Shown here in pieces: positions 18,293 through 28,515 of a DNA stretch of 64,000 bases. The position numbers were made by a program, and so were the translations under genes. This DNA is from DAHUYF01 sp035623985 (GTDB lineage: Bacteria; Pseudomonadota; Alphaproteobacteria; ATCC43930; CGMCC-115725), in contig DASPSJ010000014.1 of assembly GCA_035623985.1 (NCBI GenBank), positions 62,001 to 126,000 on the forward strand, given 5' to 3'. How positions within the stretch are numbered: position 1 is the first letter of the stretch; every line of letters starts with the position of its first letter. The notes under the pieces were generated by a model. That model was not told the origin of the DNA, made no database searches, and was given only the letters and a program-made list of their open reading frames with translations.

Positions 18293-19639
18293 TTGACCGA
18301 TACCGATCCCGCCGCCGGGCCCGAGCCGGCGCCTCCCTTTGCCCATCGGCTGCTGCAAAAGGTGGTCGCGGCGCGGCCCGAAGAGATGCGCGCCGTGCTC
18401 TGGTGCTGGCTCTATATCTTCGCCGTGCTCTCTTCCTATTACATCATGCGGCCGATCCGCGACCAGATGGGGATCGCCGGCGGCGTCAACAACCTGCAAT
18501 GGCTGTTCGCGGGCACGCTCGGCAGCATGATCCTGCTGAACCTGCCCTTCGCCTATCTCGTCAAGACGCTGCCGCGCAGCCGCTTCATTCCCCTCACCTA
18601 CCGCTTCTTCGCCGCCAACATCCTGCTGTTCGCGCTGGCGCTCGCCGTGGCAAGCCCCGGCCAGACGGTCTGGGTCGGCCGCGTCTTCTTCGTCTGGATC
18701 TCGGTCTACAACCTCTTCGTCGTGTCCGTCTTCTGGCAGCTCAATGTCGACCTCTTCAGCCCCGAGCAGGGCAAGCGGCTGTTCGGCTTCGTCGCGGTCG
18801 GAGCGACGCTCGGCGCGATGGCCGGCGCCGCCATCACCGGCAGCCTCGCGCGCCATGTCCCGCCCATGCCGTTGCTGATCGGCGCGGCCCTGTTGCTGGA
18901 GGTGGCGGTGTTCGCCGTCGGACGCCTTGCCGGGCTGTCGCCCGTGCTGCACTACCTTCCCCCGACGGGCCCCGGCGAAAAGCTCGCCGAGCGGCCGGTC
19001 GGCGGCAGCGTCGTCGCCGGCATCGGCCATGCCCTCGGCTCGCCCTATCTGCTGAACGTCAGCGGCTTCCTGCTGCTCTACGCCATCACCTCGACCTTCC
19101 TCTATTTCCAGCAGGCGGACATCGTCAGCCACAGCTTTACCGATCGCGGCGCGCAAACCCAGTTCTTCGCGACCATCGATTTCAGCGTCAACACGCTGAC
19201 CCTGATCTTCCAGCTCTTCCTGACCGGCCGCATCGTCCTGCTGCTCGGCGTCCCGCTCGCGCTGTCGATCGTGCCGGTCCTGACCATGATCGGCTTCGGC
19301 GCCCTGGCGCTGGCGCCGACGCTGGCGGCGGTGGCCGTGTTCCAGGTGGCGCGGCGCGCCGGCGAATACGCGATCGCGCGGCCGACGCGCGAGGTCCTGT
19401 TCACGGTCCTGCCGCGCGAGGACCGCTATAAGAGCAAGGGCTTCATCGACACGGTGGTCTATCGCCTCGGCGACCAGATCGGCGCCTGGTCGACGGTGCT
19501 GTTGGGCGCGCTGGGCACGGGCATCGCGCCGCTGGCGGCGATCGGCTTCGCCGCGCTGTGGCTCGTCAGCGGGCTTTGGCTCGGCCGACGCCAGCGCGTG
19601 CTGGAGGCCGCCCTGGCGCCGGCGCCGGCGGGCGAGTAG
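18293..19639 (+). CDS. MFS-type membrane protein resembling ADP/ATP carriers
   Basis: A 448-aa polytopic membrane protein with about 10-12 hydrophobic helices. The first part (YYIMRPIRDQMGIAGG, LQWLFAGTLGSM, LNVDLFSPEQGKRLFGFVAVGATLGAMAGA) resembles the MFS/NTP-NDP-antiporter-related family found in free-living bacteria, whose substrate is not known. RPTREVLFTVLPREDRYKSKGFIDTVVYRLGDQ is a conserved cytoplasmic loop. The start is a TTG 20 bp after the preceding gene, with only a weak ribosome site, so it may lie downstream; translation coupling is possible. Confidence 0.8.
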   Translation: MTDTDPAAGPEPAPPFAHRLLQKVVAARPEEMRAVLWCWLYIFAVLSSYYIMRPIRDQMGIAGGVNNLQWLFAGTLGSMILLNLPFAYLVKTLPRSRFIPLTYRFFAANILLFALALAVASPGQTVWVGRVFFVWISVYNLFVVSVFWQLNVDLFSPEQGKRLFGFVAVGATLGAMAGAAITGSLARHVPPMPLLIGAALLLEVAVFAVGRLAGLSPVLHYLPPTGPGEKLAERPVGGSVVAGIGHALGSPYLLNVSGFLLLYAITSTFLYFQQADIVSHSFTDRGAQTQFFATIDFSVNTLTLIFQLFLTGRIVLLLGVPLALSIVPVLTMIGFGALALAPTLAAVAVFQVARRAGEYAIARPTREVLFTVLPREDRYKSKGFIDTVVYRLGDQIGAWSTVLLGALGTGIAPLAAIGFAALWLVSGLWLGRRQRVLEAALAPAPAGE

Positions 19640-19733
19640 GTCGCCTCCGGCCGGCCGCCGGCCCGCCCTTGCCGCCATCGGCCCGCCACTTATACTCCCG
19701 CGCGCTGTGCGTCCTTGAAGGGTCCCCTGCGTC

Positions 19734-20945
<1,212 letters not shown>

Positions 20946-20974
20946 CGGAACGCCGCCGGCGAACGAGGCAGGCG

Positions 20975-22173
20975 ATGAAGGTCAGGGCGATCGAGACGCT
21001 GCAGTGCGACGCCGGCTGGCGGAATTATCATTTCGTCAAGCTCACGGCGGAGAACGGCGTCGTCGGCTGGAGCGAGTTCGACGAAGGCTTCGGCTCGCCC
21101 GGCGTCACCGCGGCGATCGCCCGCTTGTCCGGGCGCGTCATCGGCAAATCGGTGATGGCGCATGAGCGCATCCACGCCGAGCTTTATGCGCTGACCCGGC
21201 CGGCGGCGGGCGGCGTGGTCGCCGAAGGCATCGGCGCCATCGAGAACGCGCTGCTCGACGCCAAGGCCAAGACGCTGGGCGTGCCGTGCTACGAGCTGCT
21301 GGGCGGCAAGATCCGCGACCGCATCCCGCTCTACTGGTCGCACTGCGCCACCTGGCGCATCAGCCACCCCGCCTTCTACAAGCCCGCCATCACCGATCTC
21401 GCCGGCGTCAAGGCGATGGGCGCCGAGGTGCGCGAGAAGGGCTTCCGCGCGCTCAAGACCAACATCTTCATAGCGCAGGACGGCGTGCTTCGGGGCTGGC
21501 AGCCGGGCTTCGCCAACCCGTTCTCCGCCGCGCTCAATATCGACCGCACGGTGCTGCGCGGCCTGCGCGCGCATCTCGACGCCTTCCGCGACGGCGCGGG
21601 GTCCGAGATCGACATCCTGCTCGACCTAACTTCAACGCCAAGACGGAGGGTTATCTCGAGATCCTGCGGGCGATCGCCGATCTCGATCTCTTCTGGGTGG
21701 AGATCGACTGCTACGACCCCGAGGCGCTGGGCCTCATCCGGCGGCGGAGCCCGCACCCCATCAGCTCCGGCGAAACGCTGTTCGGCATCCGGGAGTTCCT
21801 GCCCTATTTCCGCACCCAGGCGATGGACGTGGCGATCATCGACGCAGTGTGGAACGGCGCCTGGCAATCGATGAAGATCGCCGCCCTCGCCGAAGCGCAG
21901 GAGATCAACGTCGCGCCCCACAACTACTACGGCCATCTCTGCAGCCTCATGAACGCGCATTTCGCCGCGGCGGTGCCCAATCTGCGCATCATGGAGATCG
22001 ACATCGACAGGCTGCCTTGGGATCACGAGCTGTTCACGGAGTTGCCGGCGATCGAGAAGGGCGAGCTGATCGTGCCGGACCGGCCGGGCTGGGGCACCGA
22101 GCCCAAGGAGGCGGCGCTCCGCGCGCATCCGCCCAAGACCGAGGCCGAGCTGATGAGCTACCGGAGGACCTAA
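20975..22173 (+). pseudogene. mandelate racemase/enolase-superfamily gene, broken by one frameshift
   Basis: The N-terminal capping domain and half the barrel read in one frame (MKVRAIETLQCDAGWRN..., KTNIF, ILLDL); the rest reads in another (NFNAKTEGYLEILRAI, FWVEIDCYDPEALGLI, SSGETLFGIREF, INVAPHNYYGHL, ending MSYRRT). One base, probably a C, is missing after position 21627: the text reads gacctaac where gacctcaac would restore D-L-N. Joined, the product is about 399 aa, a normal length for this superfamily (sugar-acid dehydratases, racemases). Everything else is intact, so this is either a very recent mutation or a sequencing error. Substrate unknown. Confidence 0.85.
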
Positions 22174-22196
22174 ACCCCTCTCCCGGCGCGCTGTCC

Positions 22197-23123
22197 TCAG
22201 CGCACGTCGAGGACCAGCTTGCCCTGGAGATGGCGTCCCTCGCTCACGCGATGGACTTCGGCGGCGTCGGCGAGCGCGTAATGGACGATGGCGGGCGGGC
22301 GGACCGCGCCCGCCGCGAGCAGCGCCAGGATCCGCTCGAGATGCGCGCGGTCGCGCAAGACGTTGGGGCGCAACGTCGCCACGTCCTGGCGCGCGGGCTT
22401 GAAGTCTTCCGGCGCGGGCGCGATCCAGACCAGGCGCCCGCCGGGCTTCAGCACGGCATAAGACGCGACCTGCACCGCGCCGCCCACCGTGTCGAACACG
22501 ACGTCGCAGCCGGAGACGGCGGCGGCGAAATCCTCGGCGCTGTAGTCGATCACGCGGTCGGCGCCGAGACGGCGCACATAGGCGTGATTGCCGGCGCTCG
22601 CCGTCGTGATCACCGTGGCGCCGATGTGCTTGGCAAGCTGAATGGCGAAGCTCGCGACGCCGCCGGCGCCGCCCTGGATCAGGATGGTCTCGCCGGCCTT
22701 GAGCTTCGCCGTGTCCTCGATCGCCCATAGCGCGGTAAGGCCGGTGAGCGCCAAAGCGGCGGCTTCGGCATGGCCGAGACGGGCGGGCTTCTTGGCAAGG
22801 ATCGCCGCCTTGACGGCGATCTCCTCCGCATAAGCGCCTTCGACGCCTTGCTCGGTGACGCCGAACACGGCGTCGCCGAGCGCGAGATCGGCGACGCCGG
22901 GACCGAGCGCGCTCACCACGCCGGAGAAATCGCGGCCCAGGATGTGCGGGAAGCGAGTGAGCGCATAACGGCCGCCGCCCCGCCGCACCTTCCAATCGGC
23001 GGCATTGACGCTGGCGGCGTGGATATCCACCACCACCTCGCCCGGCCCCGCGACCGGATCCGGCGCCTCGCCGTAGCGCAGCATCTCCGGCCCGCCATGC
23101 TTCACCAGCAGCACCGCCTTCAT
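22197..23123 (-). CDS. NADP-dependent oxidoreductase, quinone-reductase MDR family
   Basis: A 308-aa zinc-free MDR protein: HAASVNAADWKVRRG, PHILGRDFSGVVSALG, GVEGAYAEE, then the Rossmann motif QGGAGGVASFAIQLAKHIGA. It resembles enone/quinone reductases that protect against reactive carbonyls. It is distinct from the longer copy at 815-1792. It converges with the enolase-like gene (24-bp gap) and shares a strand with the LLM flavoprotein gene upstream. Confidence 0.85.
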   Translation of the reverse strand: MKAVLLVKHGGPEMLRYGEAPDPVAGPGEVVVDIHAASVNAADWKVRRGGGRYALTRFPHILGRDFSGVVSALGPGVADLALGDAVFGVTEQGVEGAYAEEIAVKAAILAKKPARLGHAEAAALALTGLTALWAIEDTAKLKAGETILIQGGAGGVASFAIQLAKHIGATVITTASAGNHAYVRRLGADRVIDYSAEDFAAAVSGCDVVFDTVGGAVQVASYAVLKPGGRLVWIAPAPEDFKPARQDVATLRPNVLRDRAHLERILALLAAGAVRPPAIVHYALADAAEVHRVSEGRHLQGKLVLDVR

Positions 23124-23204
23124 GGCCGTCTCCCTCGCAGCTTTCCCTATGCGCCGATCGCAGCCTTAGAGACCGAGGCTGCGCTTCGCAAGCGATCGAT
23201 CGCG

Positions 23205-24224
23205 TCAGCCGCTCGCGGCCGGCGCCGCCGCTTCGGCGAGATCGCGGCGGATTTCGGCGGCGATCTCGAAGGAGCGCAGGCGCGCGGCATGGTCGAAGAT
23301 CTGCGCCGTGATCATGATCTCGTCGGCGCCGGTGCGCGCGACGAAATCGGCAAGGCCGCGCCGCACGGTCTCGGGCGAGCCCACCACCGCGCAAGCGAGC
23401 GATTGCGCCAGCATCGAGCGCTCCCGCGGCGAGAGAAGCGCCTCGACGTCGTCGACCGGCGGCGGCAACGGCCCGGGCCGGCCGCGGCGCAGATTGACGA
23501 AAGCCTGCTGCAGCGAGGTGAAGAGGCGTCGCGCCGCGCCGTCGGTCTCGGCGGCGAAGACGTTGAGGCCGAGCATGACCCGCGGCCTCTCGGCATGGCC
23601 GGAAAAGCGAAACTGGGCGCGATAAAGCGCGAGCGCCGCTATCATGTCGCCAGGCGCGAAATGCGAGGCGAAGGCAAAGGGCAGGCCGAGCGCCGCGGCA
23701 AGCGTGGCGCCGAAAAGGCTCGATCCCAGGATCCAGACCGGCACGGCAAGGCCGGCGCCGGGAACCGCGCGCACGCGCTGGCCCGGCTCCGCCGGACGGA
23801 AATAGCCCATGAGCTCGACCACGCCGCGCGGAAAATCCTCTTCGCCGCCCGCGAGATTGCGCCGCAGCGCCTGGGCGGTGAGCGGATCGGTCCCCGGCGC
23901 GCGGCCGAGGCCGAGATCGATGCGGCCGGGATAAAGCGCCTCCAGCGTGCCGAACTGCTCGGCGATCACCAGCGGCGCATGGTTGGGCAGCATCACGCCG
24001 CCGGCGCCGACGCGGATGGTCGAGGTACCGCCGGCGACGTGGCCGATCACCACCGCGGTGGCGGCGCTGGCGATGCCCGGCATGTTGTGATGCTCCGCCA
24101 GCCAATAGCGGTGATAGCCCCAGCGCTCGGCGTGGCGGGCAAGGTCGAGGGTGTTGCGCAGGGCCTCGCCGGCACTGCCGCCGGCGAGGATCGGCGAGAG
24201 GTCGAGGACGGAGAAGGGGATCAT
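23205..24224 (-). CDS. LLM-class flavin-dependent oxidoreductase (bacterial luciferase-like)
   Basis: A 339-aa TIM-barrel protein of the luciferase-like monooxygenase family: SVLDLSPI start, YHRYWLAEHHNMPGIAS, HVAGGTSTIRVGAGGVMLPNHAPL, RIDLGLGRAPGTD, WILGSSLFGATLAA. These belong to the group without a known substrate (often annotated MsnO8-like). It uses reduced FMN supplied by a partner reductase. Its start lies 28 bp downstream of the gloB stop on the same strand, so they may be co-transcribed. Confidence 0.88.
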   Translation of the reverse strand: MIPFSVLDLSPILAGGSAGEALRNTLDLARHAERWGYHRYWLAEHHNMPGIASAATAVVIGHVAGGTSTIRVGAGGVMLPNHAPLVIAEQFGTLEALYPGRIDLGLGRAPGTDPLTAQALRRNLAGGEEDFPRGVVELMGYFRPAEPGQRVRAVPGAGLAVPVWILGSSLFGATLAAALGLPFAFASHFAPGDMIAALALYRAQFRFSGHAERPRVMLGLNVFAAETDGAARRLFTSLQQAFVNLRRGRPGPLPPPVDDVEALLSPRERSMLAQSLACAVVGSPETVRRGLADFVARTGADEIMITAQIFDHAARLRSFEIAAEIRRDLAEAAAPAASG

Positions 24225-24252
24225 CGGGAGAGGGTGGACGCCCGCCCGGCCG

Positions 24253-25044
24253 TCACCACTTGTTCCGCAGCTCGCGGAGCTTCAGGAACACCGTCTTGGC
24301 ATCGGGCTTCTCCGGCAGGTCGGGGAAGGCTTCGCGCAGGCGGGCGATCACCGACGGGCTGGAAAGCCGGAAGAAGGTGTTGATCTCCTTCTCCAGCTTC
24401 AAGGTCGTGACCAGGGGCTTCGAGGGATCCTGCCGCTCCATCGCCGGCAGCAGCGATTTGGCCTTGGCGTTGTCCGGCTCGCGGTCGAGCGTGAAGCCGA
24501 GATTGCGCGCGATGTAGTCGTGGCCGGGATAGATCAGCGTCTCTTCCGGCAGCCTGGCAAGCTGGACCGCGAAGGTCTCGTAAAGCTCGCTCGGATGGCC
24601 GCCATTGTGGCAATTGCCGGCGCCGGCATTGAACAGCGTGTCGCCGCAGAAGAGCGCCGGCCGGTCGCCCCGCGCCAGCAAACAGATATGGGACATGGTA
24701 TGCCCCGGCGTGTCGAGCGATTCGAGCTCGACCGTCTTGCCGACCCTGATGACGTCGCCGGCGCGCAAGCCGCGATCGATGCCCGCGATCTTGTCCCTGG
24801 CGTTGGCGTGCGCCAGCAGCCTGGCGCCGGTCGCCGCGACCATCGCCGCGTTGCCGCCGGTGTGGTCGCGGTGCTCATGGGTGTTGAGGATCTGGGTGAT
24901 GGTCCAGCCTTTCGCCTTGGCGGCGGCCAGGCATTTCTCGTGGTCGAGGGGATCGACCGCCAGCGCCTCGCCGGTCTCGGCGCAGGCGATGAGATAGTTG
25001 AAGTTGCGAAAGGCGTTGGCGGTCCAGATCTGCTCGACGAGCAT
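24253..25044 (-). CDS. gloB: hydroxyacylglutathione hydrolase (glyoxalase II)
   Basis: A 263-aa metallo-beta-lactamase-fold thioesterase that splits S-lactoylglutathione to lactate and glutathione. The metal motif THEHRDH (HxHxDH), TPGHTMSHICLL and GDTLFNAGAGNC are visible, and the C-terminal glyoxalase II domain (YPGHDYIARNLGFTLDREP, ...LRELRNKW) is present, which separates it from general lactamase-fold enzymes. The ATG at 25044 gives the family start MLVEQIWTANAFRNFNYLI; the longer frame is not conserved. Confidence 0.93.
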   Translation of the reverse strand: MLVEQIWTANAFRNFNYLIACAETGEALAVDPLDHEKCLAAAKAKGWTITQILNTHEHRDHTGGNAAMVAATGARLLAHANARDKIAGIDRGLRAGDVIRVGKTVELESLDTPGHTMSHICLLARGDRPALFCGDTLFNAGAGNCHNGGHPSELYETFAVQLARLPEETLIYPGHDYIARNLGFTLDREPDNAKAKSLLPAMERQDPSKPLVTTLKLEKEINTFFRLSSPSVIARLREAFPDLPEKPDAKTVFLKLRELRNKW

Positions 25045-25134
25045 GGCGTGTCCCGTGACGTGCGGCCGAAGAGGCGGAGTGTAGGCCCGCCGCCGGCGCT
25101 TTGCCACCCCGCCGGCCCGCGCGGCGCCTCTGCG

Positions 25135-27171
25135 TCAGACGCCGGTCTCGGCGAGGCCGCGCTGTTTCAGCAGCGCGTCGATGCGCGGAGCGCGACCGCG
25201 GAAGGCGGCATAGAGCGCCATCGGATCTTCGCTGTCGCCGGCGGCGTAGATGCGCTCGAGCCGCGCGGCGAGAGCGGGATCGAACACGTCGCCCGCCTCG
25301 AGGAAGGCGGCGAAGCCGTCGGCGTCGAGCGTCTCCGCCCAGAGATAGGCGTAATAGCCCGCGGCGTAGCCGCTGCTGGAGAAAAGGTGCTGAAAATGCG
25401 CCGGGCGATGACGGAGCGGGATCGCGGCCGGCATGTCGATCCGCGCCAGCACCTCGCGCTCGAAGGCGGCGGGATCGAGACTCTCCGGCGCGGCGTGGCG
25501 ATGAAGCGCCAGGTCGAACAGCGCGGCGGCGGCGTACTCGACCGTGGCGAAGCCCTGGTTGAAGTTGCGCGCCGCGAGCAGGCGCTGCTGCAGCTCCTCG
25601 GGCAGCGGCCGGCCGGTCTCGTGGTGGCGGGCATAGCGCCGCAGCGTCTCCGGCGCCGACATCCAATGCTCGTAGATCTGCGAGGGGAACTCGACGAAGT
25701 CGCGCCGCACCGCGGTGCCGGATTGCGAGGGATAGCGCACGCGGCTGAGCAGCCCGTGCAGGCCGTGGCCGAATTCGTGGAACAGCGTCCTGGCCTCGTC
25801 GAAGCTCAGCAAGGCCGGCGCGCCCTTGGCGAAATTGTTGTTGTTGACGATGATCGGCACGACCTCGCCGTCGAAGGATTCCTGGTCGCGATAGCTGCTC
25901 ATCCAGGCGCCGGAACGCTTGGCCGTGCGCGCGAAATTGTCGTGCAGGAAAAGCCCGACCGTGCCGCCGTCGCGGCCGCGCACCTCATAGGCGCGCACGT
26001 CGGGGTGATAGAGCGGCAAGCCGCGGCGCTCGATGAAGCTGAGGCCGAAGAGGCGCCCGGCGGTGTCGAAGGCGGCGCGCACCATGTCGTCAAGGGCGAA
26101 ATAGGGCTTCACCTCCGCCTCGTCGACGGCGTAGCGCTCGCGCCGCAGCCTCTCGGCGTAATAGCGCCAGTCCCAGGGCTCGATCGCCCCGTTGAGGCCG
26201 TCGGCCTGCGCCAGCGCCTGCAGCTCGGCAGCCTCGGCGACGGCCTTGCGCTTGGCCGGCGCCCATACCTCCAGCAGCAGCCGCTCGACCGCGGCGGCGT
26301 CCTTCGCCATGGTGTCGTCAAGGGCGTAGGCGGCAAAGTCGTCATAGCCGATGAGCCGCGCCTGCTCGGCGCGCAAGGCTATGATCTCGCGGATGAGCGG
26401 CAAATTGTCGTGCGCGCCGGGCTGCGCGCCGCGGCGCGTCCAGGCCTCGAACACCGCGCGCCGGAGGTCGCGCCGCGCCGAGAAGGTGAGGAACGGCTCG
26501 ACCGAGGAGCGGGCGAGAGTGACGACGTAGCCGCCGGCGAGCCCGCGCTCGCGCGCCGCTTCGGCGGCGGCGGCGCGGACGAAGCCCGGCAGCCCCTCGA
26601 GATCGCCCTCGCCGAGCGCCAGATGCCAAGTCTTCTCGTCATGCAGCACGTTCTGGCCGAAGAGGGTCTGGAGCGTGGCGAGCCGTTCCGCGATCGCGGC
26701 CAGCCGCGCCTTCGCCGCCGGCGCCAGCAGCGCGCCCTGGCGCACCAGGTTGAGGTGATGGCGGTCGAGGAGGCGGCGCTGATCGGGCGCCAGGCCCAGC
26801 GCGTCGCGGCGCGCGTGGAGGTCGGCGACGCGGCGGAACAGGCCGGGGTCGAGGGCGATGCGCATGCGGTGCTGAGCGAGCTTCGGCGCATAAAGGCGCG
26901 CCACCGCGTCGAGCGCGTCGCTGGTGTTGCTGCGCACGAGGTTCGAGAACACCTTGTCGACGCGGGCGAGCAACCGGCCGCCGCGCTCCAGCGCCTCGAT
27001 GGTGTTGGGAAAGCTCGGCGGCTCCGGATTCCGGGCGATGGCGGCGATCTCGGCGAGGTGCTCGGCCATGCCGGCATCGAAGGCCGGCGGGAAATGCTCG
27101 GGCCGGAGGCGATCGAAAGGCGGCAGGCCGAAGGGCGTCGTCCAGCGCTCGAAAAAGGGATTGTCGATCAT
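25135..27171 (-). CDS. M3-family metallopeptidase (oligopeptidase A / Dcp-like)
   Basis: A 678-aa cytoplasmic zinc peptidase. The HEFGH motif lies at about residue 460 (TLFHEFGHGLHGLL), with the third zinc ligand in the following ...FVEFPSQIYEHW region, and the S1' loop SSSGYAAGYYAYLWAE near the C-terminus. It cleaves peptides, including signal-peptide fragments. It begins MIDNPFFERWTTPFGLPPFDRL, the usual N-terminus; the frame is open for 109 codons more upstream without conserved sequence. The ribosome site is weak. PrlC and Dcp types cannot be separated with certainty. Confidence 0.93.
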   Translation of the reverse strand: MIDNPFFERWTTPFGLPPFDRLRPEHFPPAFDAGMAEHLAEIAAIARNPEPPSFPNTIEALERGGRLLARVDKVFSNLVRSNTSDALDAVARLYAPKLAQHRMRIALDPGLFRRVADLHARRDALGLAPDQRRLLDRHHLNLVRQGALLAPAAKARLAAIAERLATLQTLFGQNVLHDEKTWHLALGEGDLEGLPGFVRAAAAEAARERGLAGGYVVTLARSSVEPFLTFSARRDLRRAVFEAWTRRGAQPGAHDNLPLIREIIALRAEQARLIGYDDFAAYALDDTMAKDAAAVERLLLEVWAPAKRKAVAEAAELQALAQADGLNGAIEPWDWRYYAERLRRERYAVDEAEVKPYFALDDMVRAAFDTAGRLFGLSFIERRGLPLYHPDVRAYEVRGRDGGTVGLFLHDNFARTAKRSGAWMSSYRDQESFDGEVVPIIVNNNNFAKGAPALLSFDEARTLFHEFGHGLHGLLSRVRYPSQSGTAVRRDFVEFPSQIYEHWMSAPETLRRYARHHETGRPLPEELQQRLLAARNFNQGFATVEYAAAALFDLALHRHAAPESLDPAAFEREVLARIDMPAAIPLRHRPAHFQHLFSSSGYAAGYYAYLWAETLDADGFAAFLEAGDVFDPALAARLERIYAAGDSEDPMALYAAFRGRAPRIDALLKQRGLAETGV

Positions 27172-27413
27172 CCTTACAGTGTAGCGAAGCGGCCAGCCGC
27201 GCCAAAGGTTAACGTCGGCGCCAGGCCGCCAGACTCCAAACCATTGACGTTGCGTCTTTTTTTGTCGCCCATTGGAGCCGGCGGGGCTTCGGCATAGACT
27301 GCTTGCAGGTGCGCCGGAGCCGGTCCTGCTCGGCCGGCGCCGACTCCGCAAAAAAGGGCGGCCCACTGCCGCACCGGTCAGGGTCGTCCTCGGTTCGTCT
27401 GGAGGAGACACCG

Positions 27414-27848
27414 ATGAATGTCGAAGCCATTCTGCGCGGCAAGGGAACCCGGGTCGCCACCATCTCGCCCCATGCCACCATCGCCGCGGCGGCCGCAACG
27501 CTCCAGCGCGAGCGGGTCGGCGCCCTGGTGGTGAGCCGCGACGGCGGCTCGGTCGACGGCATCCTGTCCGAGCGCGATATCGTCCACGGCCTCGCCGGGC
27601 TCGGCAGCACCCTGCTCGAGGCCAAGGTCGAGCAGCTCATGACGCGGCGCGTCTTCACCTGCACGCCGCGCGACAACGTCGCCGATCTCGCCGCCGAGAT
27701 GACGCAGCGGCGCATCCGCCATATCCCGGTGCTGCGCGACGGCCTGCTCGCCGGCATCGTCAGCATCGGCGACGTGGTCAAGGCGCGGCTCGACGAGATG
27801 GAATACGAGACGAACTCGCTGCGCAGCTTCATCGCCGGCGCGAGCTGA
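27414..27848 (+). CDS. tandem CBS-domain protein
   Basis: A 144-aa protein that is essentially one Bateman module: CBS1 (GTRVATISPHATIAAAAATL...GILSERDIVHGL) and CBS2 (MTRRVFTCTPRDNVADLAAEMTQRRIRHIPVLRDGLLAGIVSIGDVVKARLDE). Such small proteins bind adenosine nucleotides and sense energy state; the partner is unknown. It has an excellent GGAGGAG site. It diverges from the M3 peptidase with about 240 bp between, the likely promoter region. Confidence 0.92.
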   Translation: MNVEAILRGKGTRVATISPHATIAAAAATLQRERVGALVVSRDGGSVDGILSERDIVHGLAGLGSTLLEAKVEQLMTRRVFTCTPRDNVADLAAEMTQRRIRHIPVLRDGLLAGIVSIGDVVKARLDEMEYETNSLRSFIAGAS

Positions 27849-27943
27849 GGCGCCGTCACAACCGCGTGAGAGCGGCTTGGCGCGGCGGCGGCGCCGCGCC
27901 AAATCTTCGTGGATGCGCGCGCCGGCAGCGGACTGAGGGAGCC

Positions 27944-28438
27944 ATGACAGCGGCCGTCAAGCGGCTTTTCCTGGTCTTCGCCCTGGCGCTGGCGGGCTGC
28001 GCCGGCGAGGCGCCGACCTTCGACGACGTCGCCGCCGGCCTGTCGCCCGCCCCGGCCAACGGCGCGCGGCTTTTCGTCTACCGCGATTTCGAGCCTTATC
28101 AGAGCCTGTCCTGGGTTCCGGTCTTCCTCAACGGCAAGGAGGTCGGCGCGGTCGGCCCCGGCTATGTGATCATGCGCGACCTGCCGCCCGGCGGCTATCG
28201 CATCGAGGCGAAGAGCGAGGGCCTGTGGCCCGAGCAGGCAAAGACTGTGAGCATCGCCGCCGGCGAGACCGTCTACGCCAAGATCACCTCGTTCAAAAGC
28301 GCCGACCCGTCGTCCAACAACGCCGGCGCGACCATCACCACCTTCGTCGTCACGCTGGTGGACGCCGCCACCGGACGGCGCGAGATCGCCAGCCTCTGGT
28401 ACACGGCCCGCCGGCAGCGCCCGGCGGCCGCGGGATAG
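27944..28438 (+). CDS. DUF2846-like lipoprotein
   Basis: A 164-aa protein with signal peptide and lipobox ALAGC (about Cys19). The mature part contains GARLFVYRDFEPYQSLSWVPVFLNGKEVGAVGPGYVIMRDLPPGGYRIEAKSE, a PEGA/DUF2846-type beta-sandwich, with VSIAAGETVYAKI after it. Family members are surface or periplasmic lipoproteins of unknown role. The ATG at 27944 follows GGGAG. Frame and composition are typical for the genome. Confidence 0.8.
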   Translation: MTAAVKRLFLVFALALAGCAGEAPTFDDVAAGLSPAPANGARLFVYRDFEPYQSLSWVPVFLNGKEVGAVGPGYVIMRDLPPGGYRIEAKSEGLWPEQAKTVSIAAGETVYAKITSFKSADPSSNNAGATITTFVVTLVDAATGRREIASLWYTARRQRPAAAG

Positions 28439-28515
28439 GCGCCGCGAGCCTCCGCCTGTTCTCGCTGGGCGCGTCGGATATGATGGGTTCCGGCCGAACG
28501 CATCCGGGTTCTCTC

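Noticed and set aside
24151..27297. A very long (1048-codon) open frame opposite gloB and the M3 peptidase
   Set aside because: It is antisense to two genes with complete catalytic motifs; the reading is low-complexity and unlike any protein family, as expected from high-GC third-codon bias.
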